This document shows, piece after piece, positions 33,083 to 41,196 of a stretch of DNA of 64,000 nucleotides; position 1 is the first letter of the stretch, and each line of letters opens with the position of its first letter. A model generated the notes under the pieces. That model saw only the letters and a list, made by a program, of their open reading frames with translations. It was not told the origin of the DNA and made no database searches. Source of the stretch: JAWKHR01 sp041394725 (GTDB taxonomy: Bacteria > Acidobacteriota > Vicinamibacteria > Vicinamibacterales > SCN-69-37); NCBI GenBank assembly GCA_041394725.1, contig JAWKHR010000009.1:1-64000 (forward strand). Reading direction: 5' to 3'. Both the position numbers and the translations under genes were made by a program.

Positions 33083-34350
33083 TGCGCGGGACCCCGTCGC
33101 CCCGCCAGCCCGCCGCGGACGCGGCGGCGCCGATCCGGGTCGTGCCCGGCGGCGTCACGGCGCCCGCCGGCTTCCGCGCCGCCGGCGTCGCGTGCGGGAT
33201 CAAGAAGCGCGGCACCGCGGCCGAGGCGCCGCTCGACCTGGCGCTCGTCACGACCGGCGGGCCCGTGCCGGCCGCCGCCGTGTTCACCGTGAACAAGGCC
33301 GCGGCCGCGCCGGTCCACCTCTCGCGCGCGCACCTGGCCCGGTCGGGCGGCCGGGCCGCGGCCGTCGTCATCAACAGCGGCTGCGCGAATGCCTGCACGG
33401 GCGAGGCCGGCTTGGTCGCCGCCAGCCAGATGGCGGCGGTGACCGCCCGCACGACGGGCTGCCGGCCGGACGAGGTGCTCGTCGCCTCGACCGGCGTCAT
33501 CGGCGTGGCGCTGCCCATGGGCAAGGTGACCGCGGGAATCGCTGCGGCCCATGCCGCGCTCGACGCCCGGGGCGGCGACGCCGCGATGCGGGCGATCATG
33601 ACGACCGACCCGTTCCCGAAGTCGCACGCGGTGACCGTCGAGGACCCGCGCGGCGCCTTCACGGTCGGCGGCATGGCCAAGGGCTCGGGCATGATCGAGC
33701 CGCGCATGGCGACCATGCTCGCCGTCGTGACGACGGACGCGGCGATCGAGCCGGGCGTCCTCGACGCCGCGCTGCGCCGCGTGGTCGACGACACGTTCAA
33801 CGCGATCACGGTGGACGGCGAGTGCTCCACCAACGACTGCGTCTTCGCGCTCGCGTCGGGCGCCTCCGGCGTCCGGATCACGCGCCCGGACGACCCGGCG
33901 CTCGTCGAGGCGCTGACCGCCGTCTGCGGGCACCTCGCCCGCGAGATCGTGCGCGGCGGCGAGGGCGCGACGAAGCTCGTGACCGTGCGGGTGACCGGCG
34001 CGGCCTCGATCGACGACGCGCGGCTCGCGGCGAGGACGATCGCCAACTCGCCGCTCGTCAAGACCGCCATCCACGGCGGCGACCCGAACTGGGGGCGGCT
34101 CGTCGCGGCCGCCGGCCGGTCCGGCGCGGCCTTCGTCCTCGAGCGGGCGTCGGTCGCGATCGGCCCGGTGCCGCTCTTCGTCGACGGCGTGCCGCACGAC
34201 GACCGCGCGCCGGACGCCGAGCGCGTGCTCGAGGGCGCCGAGGTCACCGTCGCCGTCGACCTCGGCACCGGCGGCGGCCACGAGGCGACCATGTGGACCT
34301 GCGACTTCAGCGCCGAGTACGTGCGCATCAACGCGGAGTACCGAACGTGA
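33082..34350 (+). CDS. argJ: Glutamate N-acetyltransferase / ornithine acetyltransferase
   Basis: A protein of 422 residues whose ATG shares a base with the previous stop. ArgJ moves the acetyl group from N-acetylornithine to glutamate, closing the acetyl cycle. The protein cleaves itself before a Thr; here the site is MATML with Thr211, inside AKGSGMIEPRMATMLAVVTTDA. VINSGCANACTGEAG, EVLVASTGVIG and NGxN-like SPLVKTAIHGGDPNWGRL are conserved blocks. The first 20 residues are a variable extension. Because a separate synthase (argA) is present, this copy may be the monofunctional type, but sequence alone does not settle it. The argF GTG overlaps its stop. Confidence 0.94.
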   Translation: MRGTPSPRQPAADAAAPIRVVPGGVTAPAGFRAAGVACGIKKRGTAAEAPLDLALVTTGGPVPAAAVFTVNKAAAAPVHLSRAHLARSGGRAAAVVINSGCANACTGEAGLVAASQMAAVTARTTGCRPDEVLVASTGVIGVALPMGKVTAGIAAAHAALDARGGDAAMRAIMTTDPFPKSHAVTVEDPRGAFTVGGMAKGSGMIEPRMATMLAVVTTDAAIEPGVLDAALRRVVDDTFNAITVDGECSTNDCVFALASGASGVRITRPDDPALVEALTAVCGHLAREIVRGGEGATKLVTVRVTGAASIDDARLAARTIANSPLVKTAIHGGDPNWGRLVAAAGRSGAAFVLERASVAIGPVPLFVDGVPHDDRAPDAERVLEGAEVTVAVDLGTGGGHEATMWTCDFSAEYVRINAEYRT

Positions 34351-35330
34351 AACCAGCCAAGAAATCCGCCGCGTTCCCCCGGGCCGCCGCGGCCGCCGTG
34401 CCGCGGCTCCGGGCCAAGGACTTCCTGTCGGTCCTCGACCTGAGCCATGCCGAGCTGGACCACGTGCTCGACCTGGCCGCGTCGATGAAGCGCGACCGCG
34501 CCGCGGGCCGGGTCGGCCCCAGGCCGCTGGCGCACCGGCACGTCGCGCTGCTGTTCGAGAAGCCATCGCTGCGCACGCGGACGACGTTCACGATCGCGGT
34601 GCGCGAGCTGGGCGGCGAGGTAATGGAACCCCCGGCCGACGTCGCGCTCGGCGGCCGCGAGACGCCGGCCGACGTGGCGCGCAACCTCGAACGCTGGGTC
34701 ACCGGCGCCGTCGTCCGCACTTACTCACAGACGGGGCTCGAGGCGTTTGCCGCCGCCGGATCCCGCCTGCACGTCGTCAACGCGCTGACCGACGAGGAAC
34801 ACCCGTGCCAGGCGCTGGCCGACATGCTCACGCTGCGCGAGCGGCTCGGCACGCTCACGGGGCGGACGCTGACGTTCGTCGGCGACGGCAACAACGTCGC
34901 CGCGTCGCTGGCGCATGCCGGCGCCATGCTCGGAATGCATGTCCGCGTCGCGTCCCCCGCCGGCTTCGAGCTGCCGGCCGCGGTCGTCGAGGCGGCCGAG
35001 GCGGTGGCCCGGCCGGGCGGATCGGTGACGGTCACCACCGACGCCGCCGCGGCGGTCGCGGGCGCCGACGCGATCTACACGGACGTGTGGGCGTCGATGG
35101 GCCAGGAGGATCAGGCCGACACGCGCGCGGCGATCTTCGCGCCGTACCAGGTCAACGCCGCGCTGATGGACGCGGCGGACGGCGACGCGCTCTTCATGCA
35201 CTGCCTGCCCGCCCACCGCGGGCTGGAAGTCACCGACGAGGTGATGGACGCGCCGAACTCGGTCGTGTTCGACCAGGCCGAGAACCGCCTGCACGCGCAG
35301 AAGGCGCTGCTGTCGCTGCTGATGGGATAG
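34347..35330 (+). CDS. argF: Ornithine carbamoyltransferase
   Basis: A protein of 327 residues starting at GTG within the argJ stop. It makes citrulline from ornithine and carbamoyl phosphate. The carbamoyl-phosphate motif reads FEKPSLRTRTTF (usually KxSTRTR; the Leu variant occurs in some lineages). HPCQALADMLTLRE, FVGDGNNVAASL and the ornithine/catalytic Cys motif MHCLPAHRG are intact. The first 20 residues (KPAKKSAAFPRAAAAAV) are an extra basic segment with no clear role. It is the last gene of the argC run. Its 3' end overlaps by 101 bases the extended end of the convergent beta-propeller gene. Confidence 0.95.
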   Translation: MKPAKKSAAFPRAAAAAVPRLRAKDFLSVLDLSHAELDHVLDLAASMKRDRAAGRVGPRPLAHRHVALLFEKPSLRTRTTFTIAVRELGGEVMEPPADVALGGRETPADVARNLERWVTGAVVRTYSQTGLEAFAAAGSRLHVVNALTDEEHPCQALADMLTLRERLGTLTGRTLTFVGDGNNVAASLAHAGAMLGMHVRVASPAGFELPAAVVEAAEAVARPGGSVTVTTDAAAAVAGADAIYTDVWASMGQEDQADTRAAIFAPYQVNAALMDAADGDALFMHCLPAHRGLEVTDEVMDAPNSVVFDQAENRLHAQKALLSLLMG

Positions 35331-36309
35331 GGGTCACCCCCCGCCAGATCGACCAGTCCGACCCGCGCTGCACGAAGCCGTGGTCGAACGACTCGCCGAT
35401 GCCGTGATTCCGGCCCTCGTCGAGCCGCGCGCGCTCGCGCAGCCCGTCGGGTCCGACGTCGTAGGTGACCAGGTGCTGCGTCGGGCCGGGTGACTCGTCG
35501 GTCCACGACGCAATCAGCTGCCCCGTATCCACGTCGAACGCGATCGTGGGCCGCGTCGCCGTGACGACGCGGCCGAGCACGGTGGCCGTGGCGATGTCGA
35601 TGGCCGCGAATTCCCGGTTCCAGGCGAGGAAGAGATACCGGCCCGTCGGGTCCGCCTCGATCTGCGCCGGCGTGCTCACGCGGCCCTTGACGGGCCACGC
35701 GGCCGCCTGGTGCGTCGCCGCGTCGATCGCGAAGAGCCCCGGCACGTCGCCCAGCATCGCGAAGACCGTTCCGCGCGTGGCTTCGAGCCCGGTCGCGAAC
35801 CAGCCGGGCAGCTCGACGACCGCGTTCGGCGCCGCGGATCGCGCGTCGAAGACGAGGACCGTCGGCCGGCGAGCGAACGCCACGTAGACTTCCTGGCGTT
35901 CCGGCTCGTAGGCCAGGTCGCTCCCGCGCACGCCGGAGGCGAGGACCACGGGCCGGGCCCCGGGACGCCGGACGTCCACGTAGCCGACCAGGTCGGGATC
36001 GCGCGCGAGGAAGAACAGGCGGCCGAGGTCGGGCGCGAACTCGAGCTGGTACATCTTCCGGTCGAAGACCGGTCCCTCCAGCCGCGGCCGCTCGGCCCGG
36101 AGGTCCACGTGGAGCAGCCCGTCGTCGGACGCGGCGTAGAGCACCTGCTGATCGGGATCGAACACGAAGCTGTGCACGAAGCGGCCGTTGACGGCCGCGG
36201 GCACGGTGGCCACGACCGCGTAGACGGGATCGCCGGAGGCCTGGAGGACCGGCGCCGCGACGATGAGCGTCAGGACGCCGGCACGAAGGGCGTGCGGGGA
36301 CAGGACCAC
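35230..36309 (-). CDS. Secreted YVTN-type beta-propeller protein with read-through tail
   Basis: A protein of 359 residues from a GTG that follows AAGGAG by six bases. After a signal peptide (cleavage near LQASG) come repeated blades of the YVTN/lactonase kind: FVFDPDQQVLYAASDDGLLHVDL, YQLEFAPDLGRLFFLARDPDL, IEADPTGRYLFLAWN and AFDVDTGQLIAS. The propeller ends about residue 325 (GSDWSIWRG). The final 34 residues (Ser/Pro/Arg-rich) are only the antisense of argF. A run of six G follows the TGG of SIW; with five, a TGA would stop the protein at SIWRG, four bases from argF. A lost stop is therefore likely. Ligand unknown. Confidence 0.72.
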   Translation of the reverse strand: MVLSPHALRAGVLTLIVAAPVLQASGDPVYAVVATVPAAVNGRFVHSFVFDPDQQVLYAASDDGLLHVDLRAERPRLEGPVFDRKMYQLEFAPDLGRLFFLARDPDLVGYVDVRRPGARPVVLASGVRGSDLAYEPERQEVYVAFARRPTVLVFDARSAAPNAVVELPGWFATGLEATRGTVFAMLGDVPGLFAIDAATHQAAAWPVKGRVSTPAQIEADPTGRYLFLAWNREFAAIDIATATVLGRVVTATRPTIAFDVDTGQLIASWTDESPGPTQHLVTYDVGPDGLRERARLDEGRNHGIGESFDHGFVQRGSDWSIWRGVTPIPSAATAAPSARAGGSRPGRTRPSSARPSPRR

Positions 36310-36446
36310 GGAGGGCTCCTTCCAGGGACGGGTTCAGGCACCGTCCGGACCGGCGACGCGTGGCCTCTCCATCTTAGGCGATCCGGCTCAGGCGATCCGG
36401 CTCCCGGTCCCGGCACACGGGCCGACCGCAATCGGGCATCGGCCAG

Positions 36447-36463
36447 ATACTCGCCATGAGTAT
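36447..36463. promoter_or_regulatory. Inverted repeat ATACTC-N5-GAGTAT upstream of TonB receptor
   Basis: Perfect six-base arms at 36447-36452 and 36458-36463. A third ATACTC overlaps the -10 box at 36523-36528. The site lies about 40 bases before the -35 element, so it could bind an activator or repressor. Also in this 309-base gap, AGGCGATCCGGCTC occurs twice in tandem near 36375-36402. No gene was seen in the gap. Confidence 0.35.
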
Positions 36464-36498
36464 GTCCATGACTTATGGGCACCGCCGGTGTAACGAAT

Positions 36499-36527
36499 TT
36501 GCAACGCAGCGACGTCACTCATATACT
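36499..36527 (+). promoter_or_regulatory. Sigma70-type promoter of the large TonB receptor
   Basis: TTGCAA at 36499-36504, a 17-base spacer, then TATACT at 36522-36527. The transcription start would be near 36534, giving an 85-base leader that ends with AAGGAG eight bases before the ATG at 36619. This is the best-formed classical promoter and ribosome site pair in the window besides argC. Confidence 0.6.
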
Positions 36528-36618
36528 CCAACTCCCCAGTAGCCAGAGGTTCCATCTCCGTCGCCGGGCGACGCCCCCAGCCGCCCGCTCGGAGCGCAGT
36601 TGCGCAAGGAGTCGCCCT

Positions 36619-39588
36619 ATGGTCCAGCGTGCCTGTCAAGTCGGGATCTACCTTCTGCTCGCCCTCTCCCTGTCGACCGCCGCGGCGGCGCAGGTGCAGA
36701 CCGGCAGCATCTTCGTCCGTGCGCTCGATGAGCAGGGCACGGCGATGCCCGGTGTCACGATCACCGTCTCGGGTCCGGTCCTGCCGCAGCCCCTCGTGGC
36801 GACGACCGACTCGACCGGCGTCTACCGCTTCCCGGCGCTCTCGTTCGGCACCTACACGGTGCGCCTGTCGCTGTCCGGATTCCGGACGATCATCCGCGAG
36901 GGCGTCGCGGTCGTGCAGAACGAGACCGTGAGCCTCGAGATCACGATGCCGGTCAGTGCGATGGCCGAAGAGGTCACCGTCGTCGGCGAGGCGCCCGTGG
37001 TCGATACCCGGACGGCCGCCGTCAACACCAACCTCGACGCCAAGCTGCTCGACACGACGCCGGGCGGCAAGGACATCTGGAACATCCTCGAGTACAAGAT
37101 CCCGGGCCTCGTCTTCAACACGCCCGACGTCGGCGGCAACCAGGGCGGCCTGCAGCGCGGCTTCACCTCGCGCGGCACGTCGAACAGCCAGAACGTCCAG
37201 CTGCTGAACGGCGTCAACGTCGGCGACCCGGCCGCCATCGGCTTCTCGATGAACTACTACGAGCCGTCCACCTTCGAGAACATCCAGGTGACCACCGGCG
37301 CCCAGGACATCTCGATGGGCACGTCGGGCACGCTCATCAACATGGTCACCCGCAGCGGCACGAACCGCTTCAGCGGGAAGACGCTGTTCACCTACCAGGG
37401 GTCGGGCACGCAGTGGGAGAACGTGGACGCGGAGCTGCAGGACTTCGGGTTCCGCTCCGACGCCAACGCGGTGGCCTACATCTCGAACTTCAACGGCCAG
37501 GCCGGCGGGCCCCTGATCGCCAACAAGCTCTTCTACTTCGCCTCCTACAACAACCAGCAGACCCACGTGAACGTGCCGGGCTTCCCGGCGATCATCCCGG
37601 CCGAGCTGCCGCGGGTCCTCTCCAACAGCGACCAGGACACGACCGACATCGTCAGCATCACCGGCAAGCTCAACTACACCCTCAACAACGCCAACCGGCT
37701 CGAGGGCTACGGCAACTACCAGTGGTACGACAAGCCGAACCGCGGCGCCAACGCGTCCACCACGGAGGACTCGGCGTCGAAGGAGCACGACACGTTCCCG
37801 ATCGCGCAGCTGAACTGGAACACGGTGCTGGGCGATCGGTCGTTCCTCGACACGAAGCTCAGCTCCAACAACACGCACTTCCCGCTGTCGCAGAAGACGG
37901 ACCTGCAGCCGCTCTTCGACGCGTCCACGGGCGTGCAGCAGCTCAACCGGAACGCGGACTTCCTCACGTTCCGGCGGCGCCTGCAGTTCACGTCGAACTG
38001 GCAGTACTTCATCCCGCAGGCGTTCGGCGCCCGCCACGAGCTGAAGGTGGGCTTCGACAACGCCTACACGGCCGAGACGAGGACCGACAGCCGGATCGAC
38101 GGCCTGCAGCTCCGCTACAACTCGCTGCCGACGCCGAGGCCGGTCCGCGTGGACATCTACGCCTATCCGCTGGTGCGCGAGATGCGCGTCATGAACACGG
38201 CCATCTACGCGCAGGACTCGCTCTCGTTCGACCGGCTGACGGTCACCGCCGGCATCCGGTGGGAACGCATCGAGGGCTACCTGCCGCAGCAGACCCACCA
38301 GGACACGGAGTACTTCCCGGTCGGCACGGTCATCCCGAACGCCATCAACCTCGGCGGGGGCCAGCGCGCGGACTACGTGGCGGCCGCGAACTTCGATGAG
38401 GTCCGGGACGCCCCGCTCTGGCACAACTGGGCGCCGCGGGTCAGCGCCGCCTACGATCTCTTCGGCGACGGCCGGACGGCGCTCAAGTTCGCCGCCGGCA
38501 AGTACCTGGACCAGATCGGCACGGGCACGCCAGGCCCCAATCCGAACGGCATCGTCACCCAGCGCTACGGCTGGAACGACCTGAACAACGACCTGCAGTT
38601 CCAGCGCGGCGACGCGGTCTGGGACCCCGTCACCGCCCGCTACGTCGGGGGCGAGTTCGGCGCGCTCCAGCAGACGTCGGTGCCCGGCGTCCTCACGGCA
38701 TTCGACTCCGCCCGCGAGCGGTCCTACAGCACCGAGGTCACCTTCGGCGTGGACCACGAGCTCGTGCCCGGCGTCCGCCTGAGCGCCAGCTACATCCACC
38801 GGACCGGCAAGAACGTCTACGGCGAGGTGGACGTGGACCTCGACCGCTGGGGCCAGCTGTACTCGCTCGTCAACGTGACGGAGCCGGGGCGGGACGGCCT
38901 CTCCGGGACGTCCGACGACCAGACCATCGGCGTCTACCAGCTCAACGACCCGGCGACCGTCGTCTCGACCGTCAACCGCAACGACGACCGGCTGGGCACG
39001 AAGTACAACGGGGTGGAGATCACCCTGACCCGGCGATTCAAGGACAAGTGGACGTTCCTCGGCGGGTACACCTTCTCGCGCACGCGCCAGGACATCGTCA
39101 GCCTCGCCGACCCGAACGACTTCTACGTGAACTCGGGCGGCGAGACGAGCGACGGACGACGGCACGTGTTCAAGGCCAGCGGATCGTACGAGCTGCCGTA
39201 CCAGATCCTGTTCGGCGCCAACATGCGCGTGCAGTCGGGTCTGCCGATCACGCGCCAGGTGGACATCACCGGCCTGACCCAGGGCACGGTCCGCGTCAAC
39301 GCGGAGCCGCGCGGCAGCGTCACCCTCCCGAAGCTGTTCACCCTGGACGTTCGCGCCGGCAAGTTCTTCGACATCGGCACGAACCGGATCGAGGTGAGCA
39401 TGGACGTCTACAACCTGACCAACGCCAACACCGTCTATGACGTGCGGACGCTGACGGGCACGACCAACGTCCGCTTCGCGGGCGATCCGAGCCAGCCGGT
39501 CACGCAGATCCCGTCGTTCCTCTCGCCGACGGGCTTCCTCGGGCCGCGGATCATCCGGTTCAACGTGACCTACTCGTTCGGTCGATAG
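36619..39588 (+). CDS. Oar-like TonB-dependent receptor
   Basis: An outer-membrane protein of 989 residues. It has a signal peptide (cleavage near AAAAQV), then a carboxypeptidase-regulatory-like sandwich (GSIFVRALDEQGTAMPGV and STGVYRFPALSFGTYTV). A plug with EEVTVVGEAPVVDTRTAAV and a barrel of about 750 residues follow, ending in IIRFNVTYSFGR. The length and the regulatory-like domain fit the Oar/TonB receptors abundant in Acidobacteriota, often linked to uptake of proteins or polysaccharides. It has its own promoter and a strong ribosome site. Its end overlaps the radical SAM gene by 19 bases, and a hairpin just downstream probably ends the transcript. Confidence 0.9.
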   Translation: MVQRACQVGIYLLLALSLSTAAAAQVQTGSIFVRALDEQGTAMPGVTITVSGPVLPQPLVATTDSTGVYRFPALSFGTYTVRLSLSGFRTIIREGVAVVQNETVSLEITMPVSAMAEEVTVVGEAPVVDTRTAAVNTNLDAKLLDTTPGGKDIWNILEYKIPGLVFNTPDVGGNQGGLQRGFTSRGTSNSQNVQLLNGVNVGDPAAIGFSMNYYEPSTFENIQVTTGAQDISMGTSGTLINMVTRSGTNRFSGKTLFTYQGSGTQWENVDAELQDFGFRSDANAVAYISNFNGQAGGPLIANKLFYFASYNNQQTHVNVPGFPAIIPAELPRVLSNSDQDTTDIVSITGKLNYTLNNANRLEGYGNYQWYDKPNRGANASTTEDSASKEHDTFPIAQLNWNTVLGDRSFLDTKLSSNNTHFPLSQKTDLQPLFDASTGVQQLNRNADFLTFRRRLQFTSNWQYFIPQAFGARHELKVGFDNAYTAETRTDSRIDGLQLRYNSLPTPRPVRVDIYAYPLVREMRVMNTAIYAQDSLSFDRLTVTAGIRWERIEGYLPQQTHQDTEYFPVGTVIPNAINLGGGQRADYVAAANFDEVRDAPLWHNWAPRVSAAYDLFGDGRTALKFAAGKYLDQIGTGTPGPNPNGIVTQRYGWNDLNNDLQFQRGDAVWDPVTARYVGGEFGALQQTSVPGVLTAFDSARERSYSTEVTFGVDHELVPGVRLSASYIHRTGKNVYGEVDVDLDRWGQLYSLVNVTEPGRDGLSGTSDDQTIGVYQLNDPATVVSTVNRNDDRLGTKYNGVEITLTRRFKDKWTFLGGYTFSRTRQDIVSLADPNDFYVNSGGETSDGRRHVFKASGSYELPYQILFGANMRVQSGLPITRQVDITGLTQGTVRVNAEPRGSVTLPKLFTLDVRAGKFFDIGTNRIEVSMDVYNLTNANTVYDVRTLTGTTNVRFAGDPSQPVTQIPSFLSPTGFLGPRIIRFNVTYSFGR

Positions 39589-41081
39589 CGCATCCGGCGG
39601 GCCATCCACGCCGGCGTCGGGGCCGGTTCCTCCCCGGGAGGGACCGGCCCCTCGTGTTCCCGCACCGGCGCCGCGGCCTCGCGCCCGCGCGTCACCCGCG
39701 ACAGCACGGCCTCGAGCAGCGGCGTCATCGCCCGGAGCTGGCGGGCGCGGATGACGAGGTCCCAGAGCGGCTCGAACTTCTTCCACCCCGCTGCATAGAA
39801 GAAGTGCCTGGCCTGGTGCCGGCGGGTCCCGTGCGCCAGCGACGCGCGAGCGATCGAGCCCCACTGATAGAACGTCCGGTAGGCCCACGCGTAGCCGGCC
39901 TCGAGCGCGGCGGGCGTGAGCCGCGCGGGCCGGAAGACCGCGTGCCGCGTGTCGTACACGTCCCAGTCCCGCGTCAGGATCCGGCCCTCGGCCTCCATCC
40001 GCGCGTACAGCCGCGTCCCCGGGTACGGCGTCTGGACGTGGAACGTCGCGGTCGTGATCCCGTGGGCGATCGCCCAGTCCACCGTCCGCGCGAACACGTC
40101 CTCGTCGTCGTCGTCCATCCCGAAGACGAAGCTGCCGTTGATCATGATGCCCAGCGCGTGCAGGCGGTCGGCGACGGCGCGGTAGTCGCGGCCCAGGTTC
40201 TGGCGCTTGTTGCTCCGCCGGAGGTTTTCCGGCGCCAGGCTCTCGAAGCCGACGAACAGGCTGCGGAGCCCGGCGGCCGCGGCGCGCTCGATGAGGTCAC
40301 CGCGCAGGATCGAGTCCACGGTGGCCGCGCCCTGGAACAGGCGTCGCATGCCCCGCATGCCGTCGAAGAGCGCGGCGGCGAACCGCGGGTTGCCGAGGAG
40401 GTGGTCGTCGAGGAAGTACAGATGGCGGCCGGGCAACCGGTCGATCTCGGCGAGCGCGTCGTCGACCCGCTGCGTGTAGAAGCCGCGGCCGCCGTCGAAG
40501 AACGCGTCCTTGTAGCAGAAGTCGCAGTGCTGCGGGCACCCGCGGCTGACGACGATCGAGTTCGGGACCAGGTAGCGGCGGCGGTCGATGAGGTCGCGAC
40601 GCACCGGCGGCAGGCGCTCCAGCGTGCGCCCGGCGGTCGAGCGGTACACCCGCGCGGGCGTGCCGGCCCGGAAGTCGGCGAGGAACCGCGGGAACGTCTG
40701 CTCGCCGGGCCCGAGGAAGATCGCGTCGGCATGCGGCGCGGCCTCGGCCGGCAGCGCCGTGACGTGCAGGCCGCCGAGCGCGACGAACATGCCGCGCGCG
40801 CGGCACGCGTCGGCCAGCCGGTAGGCCCGCTTCGCGTTGGTGATGTAGACCTGGATGACGACGAGATCCGCCGCGGCCGGAACGCGGATCGGCCCGACGT
40901 GCTCGTCGGCGATGGACGCCTCGTCGTCGGGCGCCAGGCAGGCCGCGAGCGTGGCCAGGCCGAGCGGCGGAAACAGCGAGTACTTGATGGGCCGCCAGGC
41001 CGGGCTGGTGGCCTCGGCCAGCGCGGGCAGGAAGAACGCGACCCGCAGCGGCCTGGTCCGGCGGTGGACGCGGACGAGCAT
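39570..41081 (-). CDS. B12-binding-domain radical SAM enzyme
   Basis: A protein of 503 residues. Residues 1-140 form a Rossmann-type B12-binding domain (FPPLGLATLAACLAPDDEASIADE, later FVALGGLHVTALPAEA). The radical SAM core begins with the 4Fe-4S motif SRGCPQHCDFCYKDAFF (CxxxCxxC). GRHLYFLDDHLLGNPRFA and GLRSLFVGFESL follow, and the C-terminal part contains HVQTPYPGTRLYARM, the layout of the hopanoid/cofactor-modifying class B family. The usual B12-ligand His motif (DxHxxG) is not evident, as in many members that do not bind it by that residue. The substrate is unknown. The ATG abuts a 23-base palindrome and no ribosome site is seen, so the message may be leaderless. Confidence 0.87.
   Translation of the reverse strand: MLVRVHRRTRPLRVAFFLPALAEATSPAWRPIKYSLFPPLGLATLAACLAPDDEASIADEHVGPIRVPAAADLVVIQVYITNAKRAYRLADACRARGMFVALGGLHVTALPAEAAPHADAIFLGPGEQTFPRFLADFRAGTPARVYRSTAGRTLERLPPVRRDLIDRRRYLVPNSIVVSRGCPQHCDFCYKDAFFDGGRGFYTQRVDDALAEIDRLPGRHLYFLDDHLLGNPRFAAALFDGMRGMRRLFQGAATVDSILRGDLIERAAAAGLRSLFVGFESLAPENLRRSNKRQNLGRDYRAVADRLHALGIMINGSFVFGMDDDDEDVFARTVDWAIAHGITTATFHVQTPYPGTRLYARMEAEGRILTRDWDVYDTRHAVFRPARLTPAALEAGYAWAYRTFYQWGSIARASLAHGTRRHQARHFFYAAGWKKFEPLWDLVIRARQLRAMTPLLEAVLSRVTRGREAAAPVREHEGPVPPGEEPAPTPAWMARRMRYRPNE
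39619..39651. terminator. Strong hairpin after the TonB receptor gene
   Basis: Arms at 39619-39634 and 39636-39651 (GGGGCCGGTTCCTCCC and GGGAGGGACCGGCCCC) pair over 16 bases with one G-T wobble. The T-tract after it is weak (TCGTGTTCC). It lies 31 bases past the receptor stop, inside the last codons of the convergent radical SAM gene, and probably ends or stabilises the receptor message. Confidence 0.55.
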
Positions 41082-41104
41082 GAAACTTTGTAATACAAAG
41101 TTTC
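41082..41104. promoter_or_regulatory. 23-base perfect palindrome abutting the radical SAM start
   Basis: Arms GAAACTTTGTA and TACAAAGTTTC around a single central base. It is AT-rich in a GC-rich region and touches the ATG of the radical SAM gene. ACTTTGTA/TACAAAGT pairs of this type are typical operators of dimeric winged-helix repressors such as the PadR or MarR families. No such regulator gene is adjacent. The element also contains TTGTAT and TATTAC, possible -10 boxes on the minus strand. Confidence 0.6.
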
Positions 41105-41181
41105 GGCCGGGTCAACGAAAACCGCGCCGGCCCGGCGCGGGGCGCGGCGGCGGACCGCGGGGAGCCGGGGGCGACCGCGGA

Positions 41182-41187
41182 TAGAAT
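41182..41187 (+). promoter_or_regulatory. Putative -10 element of the enolase-superfamily gene
   Basis: TAGAAT ends nine bases before the ATG at 41197. No ribosome site is present between them. This predicts a leaderless or near-leaderless transcript. Confidence 0.4.
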
Positions 41188-41196
41188 GCCCGCGGC

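Noticed and set aside
36388..39888. Long minus-strand frame opposite the large TonB receptor
   Set aside because: The receptor has a promoter, ribosome site, signal peptide and domains; the antisense frame has none.
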